Assembly: GCA_026707325.1 (NCBI GenBank)
Contig: JAPOXA010000206.1
Location: 62,001 to 126,000, forward strand
Source: Acidobacteriota bacterium
GTDB taxonomy: Bacteria; Acidobacteriota; Thermoanaerobaculia; Multivoradales; Multivoraceae
Reading direction: 5' to 3'
Length of the DNA stretch: 64,000 nucleotides
Positions 37,497-48,300 of this stretch are shown piece after piece. The first letter of the stretch is position 1. Every line of letters begins with the position of its first letter. A model generated the notes under the pieces. It was not told where the DNA came from, did not search any database, and saw nothing but the letters and a program-made list of their open reading frames with translations. Both the position numbers and the translations under genes were made by a program.

Positions 37497-40400
37497 TCTC
37501 GTTTTCCAACGTCTGGTCGCTCGCAAGGGCGGAGATGCGCACGATCCGCCGGCTGTTCCGATTCTGGCTGTTCGCGGTCGTTGCGCTCTTCTTCTGCCTG
37601 TTCCAGTACGGGTACTTCTGGGTCATCCATGGCCTGTTCTCCGGTTTCTCGGCCTCCGCCGGCTCCTTCAGCCCCAAGTTCCTGCTCAGCCAGACCGCCC
37701 TGTGGCAGACGCTGGTGCTCGGCGTCGGCGTCGTCTTCCTGGCCTTCGACCTGCGCGCCCGCGACCGGCGCGACCGCGTGATCGAGGTGCTCGACAGCCG
37801 GCCCTACACGAACGCCGAACTCGTGTTCGGGCGCTTCTTCGGCGCCCTGTTCATGGTCTGGAGCGTGGCGATCGCCGCCATGATCGTCATCCAGGGTTTC
37901 GGCCACGCGGGTATCACCTTCGGCTGGTGGGTCGGCGAACCGGCGATCTGGGGTTCCGTGTGGGCCTACCTCCTGATCGAGGCGCTGCCCGCGCTCGCCG
38001 TCTACGTCGCCTTCGTCCAGGTCGTCTCCCTGGTCACCAACAACCGCCTGATCGCCGCCCTGGCGGGCGTCGGTCTGGCCGTCGGAACCACCTACCTGAG
38101 TTTCCAGGTTCCCGTCTACGTCCTGCCCTCGCTTGCGCTCGGCGGCGGCTTCGTCAGCAGCATCTCCGACCTGGCGCCCCAGATCTGGACCGGCATCAGC
38201 CTGCTGAACCGGGGCAGCTTCGCCCTGCTCGGCGCGGGCCTGCTCGCGACCGCGGTCGCCGTCCATCCGCGTCTCGACGACACGAAGCGGCGGACCTGGG
38301 GGATAGCCGGCGGCGCCGGGCTGCTGGCCGGCGCCGCTCTCATCCTGACGACGGTCACGTCGAGCACGAGCCAGCTCGCCGAGCGCGACGCGTGGCGCGC
38401 GGCCCATGAGCAACGTCGTACCGAGGCCGTCGTCGACCTCCAGGCGATCCGCGGCTCGGTGGACGTCGAGCGCGGCGGCCGTCTGACCCTGGACCTCGAA
38501 GTCCACTTCGTGCCCGCGGATGCCTCGGCCCTCCTGTTCAGCCTGAATCCGGGCCTCGAGGTGGACGGAGTCTGGAACGCGAGCGGCACCGCGCTGGACT
38601 TCAGCCACGACAACGGCCTGCTCGACATCGATGCGGTCTCGACGACGACGCCGGGGCAGGGCACAGGCGTCCGGATACGCGCCGGGGGGCGACCCGACCT
38701 CCGTTTCGCCTATCTCGACGCGGCGGTCGACTTCAACAAGATCGAGTGGCAGGACGCCCAGATCGTCATTCTGGGCAACCTGAACGGTTTCACTGAACGC
38801 AACTTCGTGGCGCTCCCCGCCTCTCTCGCGTGGCTCCCGCGCCCCGGCGCAGCGGTCGGCGTCGACGATCCCCGGCAGCGTCCCCGCGACTTCTTCGACC
38901 TCGACCTCAAGGTCCGAACCCCCTCCGGATGGACGGTCGCGGGGCCCGGCAAGGCCCAGCCGAGCAGCGACGGCCAACGCTTCGCGCCGGCTGGCTCGGT
39001 GCCCGAGGTCATGCTCGTCGCCGGCAGATTCGACCGCCGGACAACCGAGATCGAAGGCACGGAGGTCGAACTCCTGTTCCACCCCGGCCACCTGCGGAAC
39101 GTCGACTTCTTCGCCGACGCCCGGGCGGAGATCGAAGCCGTGGCCGCCGAGCGCTTTGCCGCCGCGCGCGAAATCGGGTTGCCCTACCCTTACCGTCAAC
39201 TGACGCTGGTCGAAGTGCCGTGGACCCTGCGCGCCTACGGTGGCGGCTGGCGCATGGACACCGAGCGGGCCCCGCCCGGCATGCTGCTGCTCAGCGAAAG
39301 CGGTCTGCCGACCTCCCGCTTCGAGTTCCGGTTCCGCAACCCGGAAAGGTACGAGGACCAGGAGGGCGGACTGGCGCAGGCAAAGACCTACGGGTTGCAG
39401 CAGTTCTTCCGCACCGACTTCACCGGCGGCAACGTGGAGGTCGGCGGCGTTCGCAACCTCTTCCTCTACCAGACCGGCGGACGCGGCCCCGAGGCCCTGG
39501 CGCTCGAGGCCCTCTGCCACAACCTCGTGAACCGGCTCATCAACGGCGGCGAGTCGTACTTCTCGGCCCACCTGTTCGACCGGGAGTTCGGCTGGACGAT
39601 CGCCAGCGTGATGCAGGGAGGATTCTCCGGCCAGTTCGCGAGCGGCGGCGGCACGATGGCCAGCGGCATCGTCCAGGCCATCACGGACCGCCCCGGTGTC
39701 TGGGACGCGGTGCTCGGCAGCTCCCTCACCGATCTGGAAACAGAGGAAGATCCGAAGCGCGCCGTGAACGCCCTCTACCTCAAGACCTCCGCCCTGGCCA
39801 CCGCGATTCTCGACGGCGCCGGGCGCGAGCGCGCCGCCGCCATGATGGCCAACCTCCTCCGCGACCATCGGGGTTCGACGTTCACGGCGGCCGATCTCGA
39901 CCGCGCCGCCCAGGAGGCTGGCGTGGATCTGGCCGGCCTGGTGGGCGACTTCCTGCACCAGACCGATCTGCCGGGTTTCATCGTCTCTCCGGCCGAACTC
40001 GAACGGCTGCCCGACGACGACCAGGGTGCGCCGCAGTACCAGACGCGCCTGTTCGTCCGCAACGGCGAGGAGGCGCCCGGACTGTTCCGGCTCCGTTACG
40101 CGGTGCGCGCCCCGGGCGGCGCCCGCTGGGATTCGAGCGAACCGGTCCTCATCCCCGGGCATACCAGCGTCGAGTTCGGTCTCGTTACCTCCCGGCCGCC
40201 GGGAACGATGCTCGCGTCGCCGTACCTCTCCCTGAACCGGCGAGAGTTCCCCGTCGAACTGCCACGGGTCGACAACGACACGATCACGGACAGCGAACCG
40301 CTGCGCGGCACCCGGCCGGCCGGCTGGATGCCGGCGTTCCTCGACACCGGTACGGACACGATCGTCGTCGACGATCTGGACCCCGGTTTCTCGGTGGCGA

Positions 40401-41032
40401 CGGACGAGGCCGAAGCCGGGGGCTTCAGGCTTCAGGGCGGCCTTGCCGGCTTCTCCGCACCCGCGGTCGAAACCGACCAGGGGCTGCCGGTCTACAACCT
40501 CTTCTCCGGCATTCCAGCCACCTGGTCGCGGTACGAACAGTCGTTGAGCTGGGGACGCTACCGCCGAACCACCGCGCTCGCCCCCAAGGGGGACGGAAGC
40601 CGCCGCGTCACCTACGCAGCGGAGCTTCCCGAAGCCGGACGCTGGCGGGTCGAGCTCCATGTACCCTCCCTGTCGCCCATCCCGGGCGGCGGCGAGATCC
40701 GCCGCGAAGTACGCATCGGCGGCGGAGACGGCGGTCCGTCCCCCGCCGAAGCGCGCGGCGCCCGGGTCAACGTAAACTTCGGTCTGAACCTGGGCACGTA
40801 CGATCTGGAGTTACGCAATGCCGGAAACTCCCATCCGATCGACTTCGACGCCGAGGGGGCGGGCATCGGCTGGGCGGTACTGGGCGACTTCGACCTCGCC
40901 CGGGGAACGGTGGAACTCGAACTGAGCGACGACACGACCGGCAACGTCGTGGCCGCCGATGCGGTGCGCTTCGTGCGCCTCGACAACGGAGCCGGCGCGG
41001 GCGCCGACACGACCGGCGGCGGTGCGCCATGA
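37493..41032 (+). CDS. ABC-2 permease fused to M1-peptidase-like and golvesin-like domains
   Basis: 1179 residues in three parts. Residues 1-290 are an ABC-2 type permease with about six or seven helices (RFWLFAVVALFFCLFQYGYF and onward). Residues about 310-800 follow the layout of M1 aminopeptidases, but the catalytic site is missing: where HExxH is expected the sequence reads ALCHNLVNRLINGG, and the substrate loop GAMEN is replaced by YGGGWRMDTERAPP. Residues about 950-1165 resemble a golvesin/xanthan-lyase carbohydrate-binding-like domain (IVVDDLDPGFSV, then WAVLGDFDLARG and AADAVRFVR). The soluble parts are probably periplasmic. It overlaps the ATPase gene upstream and the adaptor gene downstream by four bases each. 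The non-enzymatic role of the middle part is an inference. Confidence 0.85.
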   Translation: MISFSNVWSLARAEMRTIRRLFRFWLFAVVALFFCLFQYGYFWVIHGLFSGFSASAGSFSPKFLLSQTALWQTLVLGVGVVFLAFDLRARDRRDRVIEVLDSRPYTNAELVFGRFFGALFMVWSVAIAAMIVIQGFGHAGITFGWWVGEPAIWGSVWAYLLIEALPALAVYVAFVQVVSLVTNNRLIAALAGVGLAVGTTYLSFQVPVYVLPSLALGGGFVSSISDLAPQIWTGISLLNRGSFALLGAGLLATAVAVHPRLDDTKRRTWGIAGGAGLLAGAALILTTVTSSTSQLAERDAWRAAHEQRRTEAVVDLQAIRGSVDVERGGRLTLDLEVHFVPADASALLFSLNPGLEVDGVWNASGTALDFSHDNGLLDIDAVSTTTPGQGTGVRIRAGGRPDLRFAYLDAAVDFNKIEWQDAQIVILGNLNGFTERNFVALPASLAWLPRPGAAVGVDDPRQRPRDFFDLDLKVRTPSGWTVAGPGKAQPSSDGQRFAPAGSVPEVMLVAGRFDRRTTEIEGTEVELLFHPGHLRNVDFFADARAEIEAVAAERFAAAREIGLPYPYRQLTLVEVPWTLRAYGGGWRMDTERAPPGMLLLSESGLPTSRFEFRFRNPERYEDQEGGLAQAKTYGLQQFFRTDFTGGNVEVGGVRNLFLYQTGGRGPEALALEALCHNLVNRLINGGESYFSAHLFDREFGWTIASVMQGGFSGQFASGGGTMASGIVQAITDRPGVWDAVLGSSLTDLETEEDPKRAVNALYLKTSALATAILDGAGRERAAAMMANLLRDHRGSTFTAADLDRAAQEAGVDLAGLVGDFLHQTDLPGFIVSPAELERLPDDDQGAPQYQTRLFVRNGEEAPGLFRLRYAVRAPGGARWDSSEPVLIPGHTSVEFGLVTSRPPGTMLASPYLSLNRREFPVELPRVDNDTITDSEPLRGTRPAGWMPAFLDTGTDTIVVDDLDPGFSVATDEAEAGGFRLQGGLAGFSAPAVETDQGLPVYNLFSGIPATWSRYEQSLSWGRYRRTTALAPKGDGSRRVTYAAELPEAGRWRVELHVPSLSPIPGGGEIRREVRIGGGDGGPSPAEARGARVNVNFGLNLGTYDLELRNAGNSHPIDFDAEGAGIGWAVLGDFDLARGTVELELSDDTTGNVVAADAVRFVRLDNGAGAGADTTGGGAP

Positions 41033-42159
41033 GCGCCCGCCGCGCCCCTTCTCCGGCTGCGCCGGGGCTGAGCCTTCCGAGGCTGGGACTTTCGGAGCGG
41101 CGACTGCTCGCCGCGGCCGCCGCCTGCGCCGCGATCCTCGGCTGCCAGGCCGCGGGCACGACGGACACGGTCGATTTCCTGGTTCCGGTGAGCGCCACCG
41201 AAGTGGCGACCGGCAACGTGGAAGACCTGATCGTCGCCACCGGCACGCTGCGGACCGCGGAGAGCATCGTGCTGCAGGTGGAGACGCCCGGCCGGCTGCA
41301 GATCGGCCGCAACCGGGACGGCAGCCGGCTCGCCGAAGGCGACGCGGTGGTCCCCGACCAGATGATCGCCGAGGTCACCGGCGAGGATGCGCGGCTCGCG
41401 GCGCGGGTCGAAGCCACCCACCAGGCCTACCAGGGCGCGCTCGCCGAGCGTGACGCCCGCGCCAGGCTGTTCGAGCAGGAACTGATCGCCGCCGAGGAAC
41501 TGCGCCGGGCGGAGACCGCGCTCGAAGACGCCAAGGCGACCTGGGAGCAAAGCCTGCTGACGGAGGACCGCGCCAGGATGCTGACTCCGATCGGCGGCGT
41601 GCTGATGGAGCTCGCCCGTGACACGAGAGGCATGCCGATCGCCGACGGACAGCTCGTTTCACAGGGCTTCCAGGTCGCACGGATCGCTCCCGTGGACTCC
41701 CTGGTCGCCGACATCGACCTGGTGGGGCCGGAGCTGGCGCGGGTGCACCCCGGCCAGAAGGGGCGGCTCCGCCACTTCGCCTGGGAAGACATCACCTTCG
41801 AGGGCGCCGTCGTCCGCCTCTCCCCCGAAGTCGACCCGACGACCCACACGTTCCGCGCCGAGGTCGCGATCAACAACCCCGGGGGCCTGCTCCGGCCCGG
41901 CATGTTCGTCGAGGTCACCCTGGTCGTCGAACAGCGCAGCGACGTGCCGGTGATTCCCCGCGAGGCGGTCACCGAGCGCGGCGGCCGGCGGGTGGTCTTC
42001 GTCCTCGACGGCCAGCGCGCCGTGCGCCGCGAGGTCATCCTCGGTCTCGGCGACGACGAGATCGCCGAGGTCCGCCAGGGGCTCGAGGCCGGCGAGCGGA
42101 TCGTCGTCCGCGGACTCGAAACCCTGACCGACGGCACCCGCGTCCGGGTCTCTGGCTAG
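41029..42159 (+). CDS. RND/ABC efflux periplasmic adaptor lipoprotein (membrane fusion protein)
   Basis: 376 residues from ATG 41029. A lipobox (AAILGC, Cys near residue 35) predicts lipid anchoring. The biotinyl-lipoyl part (VATGTLRTAESIVLQVETPG) is split by a helical hairpin (EATHQAYQGALAERDARARL and onward) and followed by TPIGGVLMEL, a beta-barrel domain (LVADIDLVGPELARVHPGQK) and the membrane-proximal domain ending DGTRVRVSG. Such adaptors link an inner-membrane pump to an outer-membrane channel. No TolC-like gene is in the window. It overlaps the upstream fusion gene by ATGA and sits 27 bases before the first RND gene. Confidence 0.92.
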   Translation: MSARRAPSPAAPGLSLPRLGLSERRLLAAAAACAAILGCQAAGTTDTVDFLVPVSATEVATGNVEDLIVATGTLRTAESIVLQVETPGRLQIGRNRDGSRLAEGDAVVPDQMIAEVTGEDARLAARVEATHQAYQGALAERDARARLFEQELIAAEELRRAETALEDAKATWEQSLLTEDRARMLTPIGGVLMELARDTRGMPIADGQLVSQGFQVARIAPVDSLVADIDLVGPELARVHPGQKGRLRHFAWEDITFEGAVVRLSPEVDPTTHTFRAEVAINNPGGLLRPGMFVEVTLVVEQRSDVPVIPREAVTERGGRRVVFVLDGQRAVRREVILGLGDDEIAEVRQGLEAGERIVVRGLETLTDGTRVRVSG

Positions 42160-42186
42160 CGCCGCCCACCAGGAGGTCGGGCAACC

Positions 42187-45100
42187 GTGATCGCCGCTCC
42201 CGGTGAAGGCTCCGGCCCGGCGCGACTCGCCGCCCGGCGACCCGTAGCCGTCACGGTCACCGCCCTGGCATGCGCCCTGGTGGGCTGGATGTCATGGCGC
42301 GAACTGCCGATCGACCTCCTCCCCGACCTGCGCTCGCCGACGATCGTCGTCGCCGTGCGCTCCGGCGACCGGCCGCCGACGGAGATGGAGCGGCTCTACG
42401 GCGAGCAGGTGGAGCAGCGACTCTTCACGGTGCGTGGCATCCGCGAGGTCCAGCAGGTCGCCCGCACGGGCCGCCTGATCGCGACCGTCCGCTTCGACTG
42501 GGAAGCCGACATGGACCTGGCCCTGATCGAGGTCCAGAAGGCGATCAACCCGGTCGCGGCCGACCCGGAGGTCGACGAGGTCCTCGTCCGTCAACTCGAC
42601 CCGAGGCAGTCACCGGTCATGACCCTGGGCCTGGCCGCCGAGCCGGACGGTCCCGATCTCGCCGAACTCCGGCGCCTCGCCCGCCGGCAGGTGGCGCCCG
42701 CCATGGAGCAGCTCGCCGACGTGGCCGAGGTGCGGGTACTGGGCGGGCGCGAACTGGAAGTGCGCGTGCGGGTCGACCGCTACCGTATGCAGGCGTTCGG
42801 CGTCACCCTGAGCCAACTGGAGCAGCGACTGGTGGCCGAGAACGTCGACATCGACGCCGGCACCCTGGAGGATCGCGGACAGGTCTTCCTGGTCCGCGGC
42901 ATCTCGCGCTTCCGGAATCCGCGGGACGTGGAGCGCGTCGTCATCCGGTACCGAACCCAGGCGGGCGCCGCGGGCCAGGAAACCCGCCAGCCGATCCGGG
43001 TATCCGACGTCGCCGAGGTCGAAGTCGCCAACGCGGAGATCGACCACCTGGTGCGCGTGAACGGCCGGGAGGGCGTCGGGCTGCAGGTGTTCAAGGAGGC
43101 CGGCGCGAACACGGTCGAGGTCTCGCGCACCGTCAGGACGGCGCTCGAAGACCTCGAACTCGACCTGCCGCGGGTCGAGGTGTCCATGGTGAACGACGAC
43201 GCCGCCCTGGTCGAGGACGCGATGGCCGACCTGCAGAACGCCGCGCTGGTCGGCATCGCGCTCGCGATCGTCGTGCTGGTCCTGTTCCTCCGCTCCTTCG
43301 GTCCGACCGTCGTCGTCGCTTCCGCGGTGCCCGTCTCTCTCTTCGTCGCCCTGTTCGCGATGCGCCTCTGGGACCACTCCCTCAACATCATCACCCTGGC
43401 GGGCCTGGCCCTCGGCGCCGGCATGCTGGTGGACAACGCGATCGTCGTCGTCGAAAGCATCCACCGGCGCCACCGTCCCGGCATACCGGCGGCCGAGAGC
43501 GCCGCTCGCGGTACCGGCGAGGTCGCGGGCGCGATCGCCGCCTCGACGCTGACCACCTGCGTCGTCTTCCTGCCCGTCCTGTTCGTGCAGGGGCTGGCCG
43601 CGCGGCTGATCGAGGGCATCGCCTTCACCGTCACCGCGTCACTGGCCGCTTCGCTCGCCGTCGCGATGATGCTGATTCCGGCCCTGTCGCGCTGGTTCCT
43701 GCCGCGCGCCAAGCCCGGGGCCGGCACCGACGCCAGCGAAGGGGAAGCGGCGGCCGAAGCCGCCGACGCAGGGTCGACCGGCCCGGCCGGCGCGGAGGAG
43801 CGTCCCCTCGGCTGGGCCTTCGGAGCGCTGGAGCGACTCGTGCTCTTCCTGCTGCGCCTGCGCTGGGTCGTCGTCGGCGCGGCCGTACTCGCCGCCGCGG
43901 CCGCGGTGAACGTGCTGCTCGGCCTCGGCAGCGAACTGCTGCCGCCGGCCGACCCCCGGCAGTTCTCGGTGCGCATGGTCGGACCGCCGGGCCAGCGCGT
44001 CGAAGCGACGGCGGCCGCCGTGTCCACCCTTGAGGAGGCGGTGCGCCAGGCCGCCGGCGAGCACCTGGAGGCGATCCAGGCAGAAGTGGGCCGGTTGCCC
44101 GAGGACGACCGCCTCGTGACGACCGAGCTGACCGAGGAGAACACGGCCCGACTCCTCGTGCGGATGTCGGCCGAGGGTCCTACCGGAAGCCAGATCGTCG
44201 GCGCCCTGTCTCCGAACTTCTCCGATCTCCCCGGCACGGAAATCGAATGGGAGGTCGGCACCTCCGCGCTGGCCGAGGCGCTGGGTTCGTCGGGCCCGCC
44301 GATCGTGGTCGAGATCGCCGGACAGTCCTTGCCCGATCTGCGCTCCGCGGCGACCAGCCTGCGCGACGCCCTCGCCACCCGCGAGGAACTCTGGAACGTC
44401 CGCTCGTCCTTCGAGGGCGGCCCGCCCGAACTGCGGATCGAGCTCGACCGGGCGATGGCCGACGGCCTGGGCGTCGATCTGGAGACGATCGCCCGCGTCC
44501 TCCAGTCGGCTCTCGACGGACGCAAGGTCACGCTGCTCTCGGTGGGCGACGAGGAACGCCACGTCGTCCTTTCGCTGCCTCAACCGAGGCCCGAGGAACT
44601 CGCCGGGCTGCGCTTCACGAGCAGTGACGGCGCCGACCTCGTCCTCGGCCAGGTCGCACGTTTCGTGCCCACCGAAGGGGCGCGGGAGGTCTTCCGCCGC
44701 GACCAGCGCCGCGTGGCGCAGGTGACCGCCCGGATCACCGAGAGCAGCGACTACCCCAGGGCGATCGCCGCCGCGAACGACGCCATCTCGTCCACGGAGC
44801 TGCCTCCCGGCCTGATCGTCCGGCTCGCCGGGGAGGAAGAGGAGCGGGAACGGGCCACCTCGGAACTGCGTCTGGCAGGCCTGCTGGCGATCGTCCTCGT
44901 GCTGATGGTCCTGGCCGGGACGTTCGAGTCCCTGCTGCAGCCGCTCACGGTGCTGTTCGCCATCCCGCTGGCGCTCGTCGGCGTCGCCTGCACGCTGGGA
45001 CCGCTCGGGCGGCCGGTCGGGGTCATGGCGCTGCTCGGCCTGATCGTGCTCGCCGGCGTCGCGGTCAACGACGCCGTCCTGCTGATCGCCGCCGCGCGGC

Positions 45101-45378
45101 GGCTGATGGCCGCGGGCATCGAGCGGCGGGCGGCCCTGGCCCGCGCCGCGGCGATCCGCCTGCGGCCGATCCTCATGACGACACTCACCACGGTGCTGGT
45201 TCTCGTGCCGCTAGCCGCCGGCGCCGGGGAGGCGGCCGAGCTGCGAAGCCCCATGGCCTACACGATCATCGGCGGCATCGTGACCTCCACCGTCGGTTCG
45301 CTGCTCGTGCTGCCCTGTCTATACCTCATCCTGGCGGGCCGCGGCGGCGGCAAGCGACGCTCGGAAGCCGCCGCCTGA
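42187..45378 (+). CDS. RND efflux permease (HAE1-like), first subunit
   Basis: 1063 residues from GTG 42187 with AGGAGG upstream. Standard RND layout: first helix ARRPVAVTVTALACALVGWM, a large periplasmic loop, helices 2-6 with the proton-relay motif AGMLVDNAIVVVES near residue 412-425, a second loop, and helices 8-12 with GVAVNDAVLLIAAARR. It opens like other HAE1 proteins (ELPIDLLPDLRSPTIVVAVR). An Ala/Glu-rich linker (TDASEGEAAAEAADAG) lies between the halves. It is followed 13 bases later by a second, very different RND gene, as in heteromeric pumps such as MdtBC. Confidence 0.93.
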   Translation: MIAAPGEGSGPARLAARRPVAVTVTALACALVGWMSWRELPIDLLPDLRSPTIVVAVRSGDRPPTEMERLYGEQVEQRLFTVRGIREVQQVARTGRLIATVRFDWEADMDLALIEVQKAINPVAADPEVDEVLVRQLDPRQSPVMTLGLAAEPDGPDLAELRRLARRQVAPAMEQLADVAEVRVLGGRELEVRVRVDRYRMQAFGVTLSQLEQRLVAENVDIDAGTLEDRGQVFLVRGISRFRNPRDVERVVIRYRTQAGAAGQETRQPIRVSDVAEVEVANAEIDHLVRVNGREGVGLQVFKEAGANTVEVSRTVRTALEDLELDLPRVEVSMVNDDAALVEDAMADLQNAALVGIALAIVVLVLFLRSFGPTVVVASAVPVSLFVALFAMRLWDHSLNIITLAGLALGAGMLVDNAIVVVESIHRRHRPGIPAAESAARGTGEVAGAIAASTLTTCVVFLPVLFVQGLAARLIEGIAFTVTASLAASLAVAMMLIPALSRWFLPRAKPGAGTDASEGEAAAEAADAGSTGPAGAEERPLGWAFGALERLVLFLLRLRWVVVGAAVLAAAAAVNVLLGLGSELLPPADPRQFSVRMVGPPGQRVEATAAAVSTLEEAVRQAAGEHLEAIQAEVGRLPEDDRLVTTELTEENTARLLVRMSAEGPTGSQIVGALSPNFSDLPGTEIEWEVGTSALAEALGSSGPPIVVEIAGQSLPDLRSAATSLRDALATREELWNVRSSFEGGPPELRIELDRAMADGLGVDLETIARVLQSALDGRKVTLLSVGDEERHVVLSLPQPRPEELAGLRFTSSDGADLVLGQVARFVPTEGAREVFRRDQRRVAQVTARITESSDYPRAIAAANDAISSTELPPGLIVRLAGEEEERERATSELRLAGLLAIVLVLMVLAGTFESLLQPLTVLFAIPLALVGVACTLGPLGRPVGVMALLGLIVLAGVAVNDAVLLIAAARRLMAAGIERRAALARAAAIRLRPILMTTLTTVLVLVPLAAGAGEAAELRSPMAYTIIGGIVTSTVGSLLVLPCLYLILAGRGGGKRRSEAAA

Positions 45379-45391
45379 CCGGGAGCGCGCC

Positions 45392-48300
45392 GTGAAAGCA
45401 GGTCTCGACACGCTCGCCATCCGCCGTCCGGTCGCGGTGACGATGTTCTTCGTCGGCCTCGTCCTGCTGGGGGGCTTCGCGTGGCAACGGCTGCCGGTTG
45501 AACTCTTCCCCGCGCTGACGGGCGATTCGCTCTACGTCAGCTTCTTCCGCCCGGGCAGCGAGCCGGAGACCGTCGAGCGCGAGATCCTGATGCCGCTCGA
45601 AGCCAGGGTGCGAACCCTGCCCCGGGTGGCCGAGACCTGGGGCGAGGTCACCGGCTCCTCCGGCAGCTTCACCGTCCGCTTCGAACGGGGCGTCGATCTC
45701 AAGGTGCGGGAACTCGAGATGCGCCGCATCGCCGCGGATCTGGCCCGCACCCAGCCGCGCGACGCCTTCCTCGACGTGCAGTCCGACGACACGAGCGTGT
45801 TCTCGAGCTTCGCCATGATCCTGCAGGCGACCGGTTCGGACGACGAGGACGCGCTGCACGACCTGGTCGAGGAGATGATCACGCCGCGGCTCGCGGCGGT
45901 ACCCGGGGTCAGCCAGGCGACGGTGATGGGCGGCTCGGCTCGCCAGTTGACGGTCTGGGTCGACCCGAACCGCTGCGCGGCGCTCGGCGTAACGACGGAG
46001 GAGGTGACCGCGGCGGTACGCGGCGCGGCCGGACGCCTTCGCTACCTCGGCAGCCTGGAGGACGAGGCCGGCCGAACGGCGGTCATGCTCGACGGCCGTC
46101 CCGCCGGCACCGTGTCGATGGGCGAGGTCCGCGTGGTCCCCGACCGGGCAGTGCTGGTCCGGCACGTCGCGGACGTCGAGATCGGTTCCGGCCGGCGCCA
46201 GATGCTGTACCGCGTGAACGGCGAGCCGTCCGTCGGCCTCCTCGTGTTCCAGGAGGAAGGCGCGAACCTGGTCCGCCTCGGCCGCGACCTGCGCCGCCGT
46301 ATCGAGGAGATCAACGAGGAGTTCACGCCGCTCGGGATTCGCCTGCTCGCCAGCTTCGACGCCGCCGAACTGGTCGTAACGCAGATCGAGCGACTGCGGA
46401 ACCTCGGCCTGTCGGGTTTCGCGATCGCTCTCCTCGTTCTCTTCCTCTTCCTTCGCCAGTGGCGCGCGGTGGCAGTTGTCGCGGTCGCCGTGCCGGTCAG
46501 CCTGGCCGTCGCCCTTTCCTTCCTCTACGTGGCCGGACTGTCGCTCAACCTGTTCACTCTGTTCGGTCTCGCGGTCGGCATCGGACTCATCGTGGACAAC
46601 AGCGTCGTCGTCTTCGAGTCCGTCCAGCGGCGCCTGGAACGCGGCAGGAATCCCGACGACGCCGCGGCGGGTGGAATTCGCCGTACCGGCCGCGCCATCG
46701 TCGCCGCTTCCGTGACGACCGCGATCGTCTTCCTGCCCGCCGTCATCGTCGACTTCGAGTCGTCGCTGGTCCAGAACATGATCGCACTCCTGGCGTTCGC
46801 CATCCTGCTGCCCCTGTTCGGCTCCCTGCTGGTGGCGATCGGCCTGGTGCCCCTGCTGGCGCGGCATCTCGCCGCGCCGGCGGCGATCCGCCGGCTGGCC
46901 AGGCTGCGCCAGCGTCGCGAGCGCTTCGGCGGCAAGGCGCCGCCGGACCCCACCCGGATCCTGTTCGCGGGCGTGCTCGCGTCCGCGCTGCGCCGGCCGG
47001 CGAGCTGGATCACCGGAGTGGTCGCCGCCGTCGTCCTGAGCGTCATCGCCGCCCTGTCCCTCGTCGCTGCCAGCGGTCCGGGCCAGGCGCCGGTCGCCGA
47101 CCAGGTCCAGCTCTCCGTTCGCCTGCCGGAGGGCCGCGGGAGCCTCGAGTCGGCGGTCCGGGCCTTCGAACGGCTCGAGACGATCCAGGAGGTGGAAGGG
47201 GTCGACCGCGTGGAGAGCGTGATCCGGGAAGAAGGGGGATCACTCACCGTCCACCTCGTGGACGAAGAGGAGCGGCCCGAGGACCTGACGGCGGCCTTCG
47301 TTCGTCGACTCCTGCGGCCGCCGGCTCGCCGCGCCGGTGTCGAGCTGATGAATCCGGGCGAGGGAGACGGGCCGGGCGGCCGCGGCGGCGGCGGAGGCGG
47401 TGGCGCCCAGGAACTCCTCGGCGGCGGCCCTTCCCGCGTCGTGCTCTCCGGCAACGACAACGAACAGTTGACGGACCTCGCAGCGCAGGTCACGGAGCGA
47501 CTGCGGGAGATCGAGGGCATCGCGAACGCCTACCCGGCGGTGCGTCCGGGGCCCGACGAACTCCACGTGAGCCCGAACCGCCGGGCCTTCGACACCTTCG
47601 GCGTGCTGCTGGACGAGGTGCTGCCGATGCTGAACCTGGCCGGCCGGGAAGGCACCCGGATCGCAACCGGCTTTCCTCTGGCCAGCGGCCGGGAACTCCC
47701 GATCGTCATGCAACGGCAGGAAAGCCGGCGCGACGAAGCCCAGTTGATGGACGGCAGCCGTTTCGACCGTGACGTGTCGCTCAGCGGCCTGCAGCAGCTC
47801 CGCGTCTCGACCGGGATCGGCGTGCTGCCGGTCGCCGCCCTGGCGCAGGTGCGGCAGGCGCCTCCCTCCCCGGTCATCACCCACCACAACGGTGTCCGCG
47901 AGCGGGAGGTTCTGTACTCCCTGTCGCCGGACGTGCCGCGCCGGGGTCCGGCACGCGACGCGTTCGACCGGAGCCTGGACGAAGCGATCGCCAGCATTCA
48001 CCGGCCCCCGGGCACGACGATCGCACTCGACCGCTCCGAGGAGAGCACGAACTGGTTCCGACGCATCGCGGTGCCGGTCGTTCTTCTCGTCTTCCTCGTG
48101 CTGGCGGTGACGTTCGAGTCGATGACTCTGCCGATCCTCGTCCTGATCGCCCTGCCGCTCGCCCTGCTGGGTTCCGTGTGGGCGCTGGTCGTGACCGGCA
48201 TGGGGTTCGAGGCGATGGCTCTCCTGGGCGCACTGGTCCTTCTTGGACTGGCGATCAACCCGGCCGTCCTGCTCGTCGACCGGATGCAGCAGCACACCCT

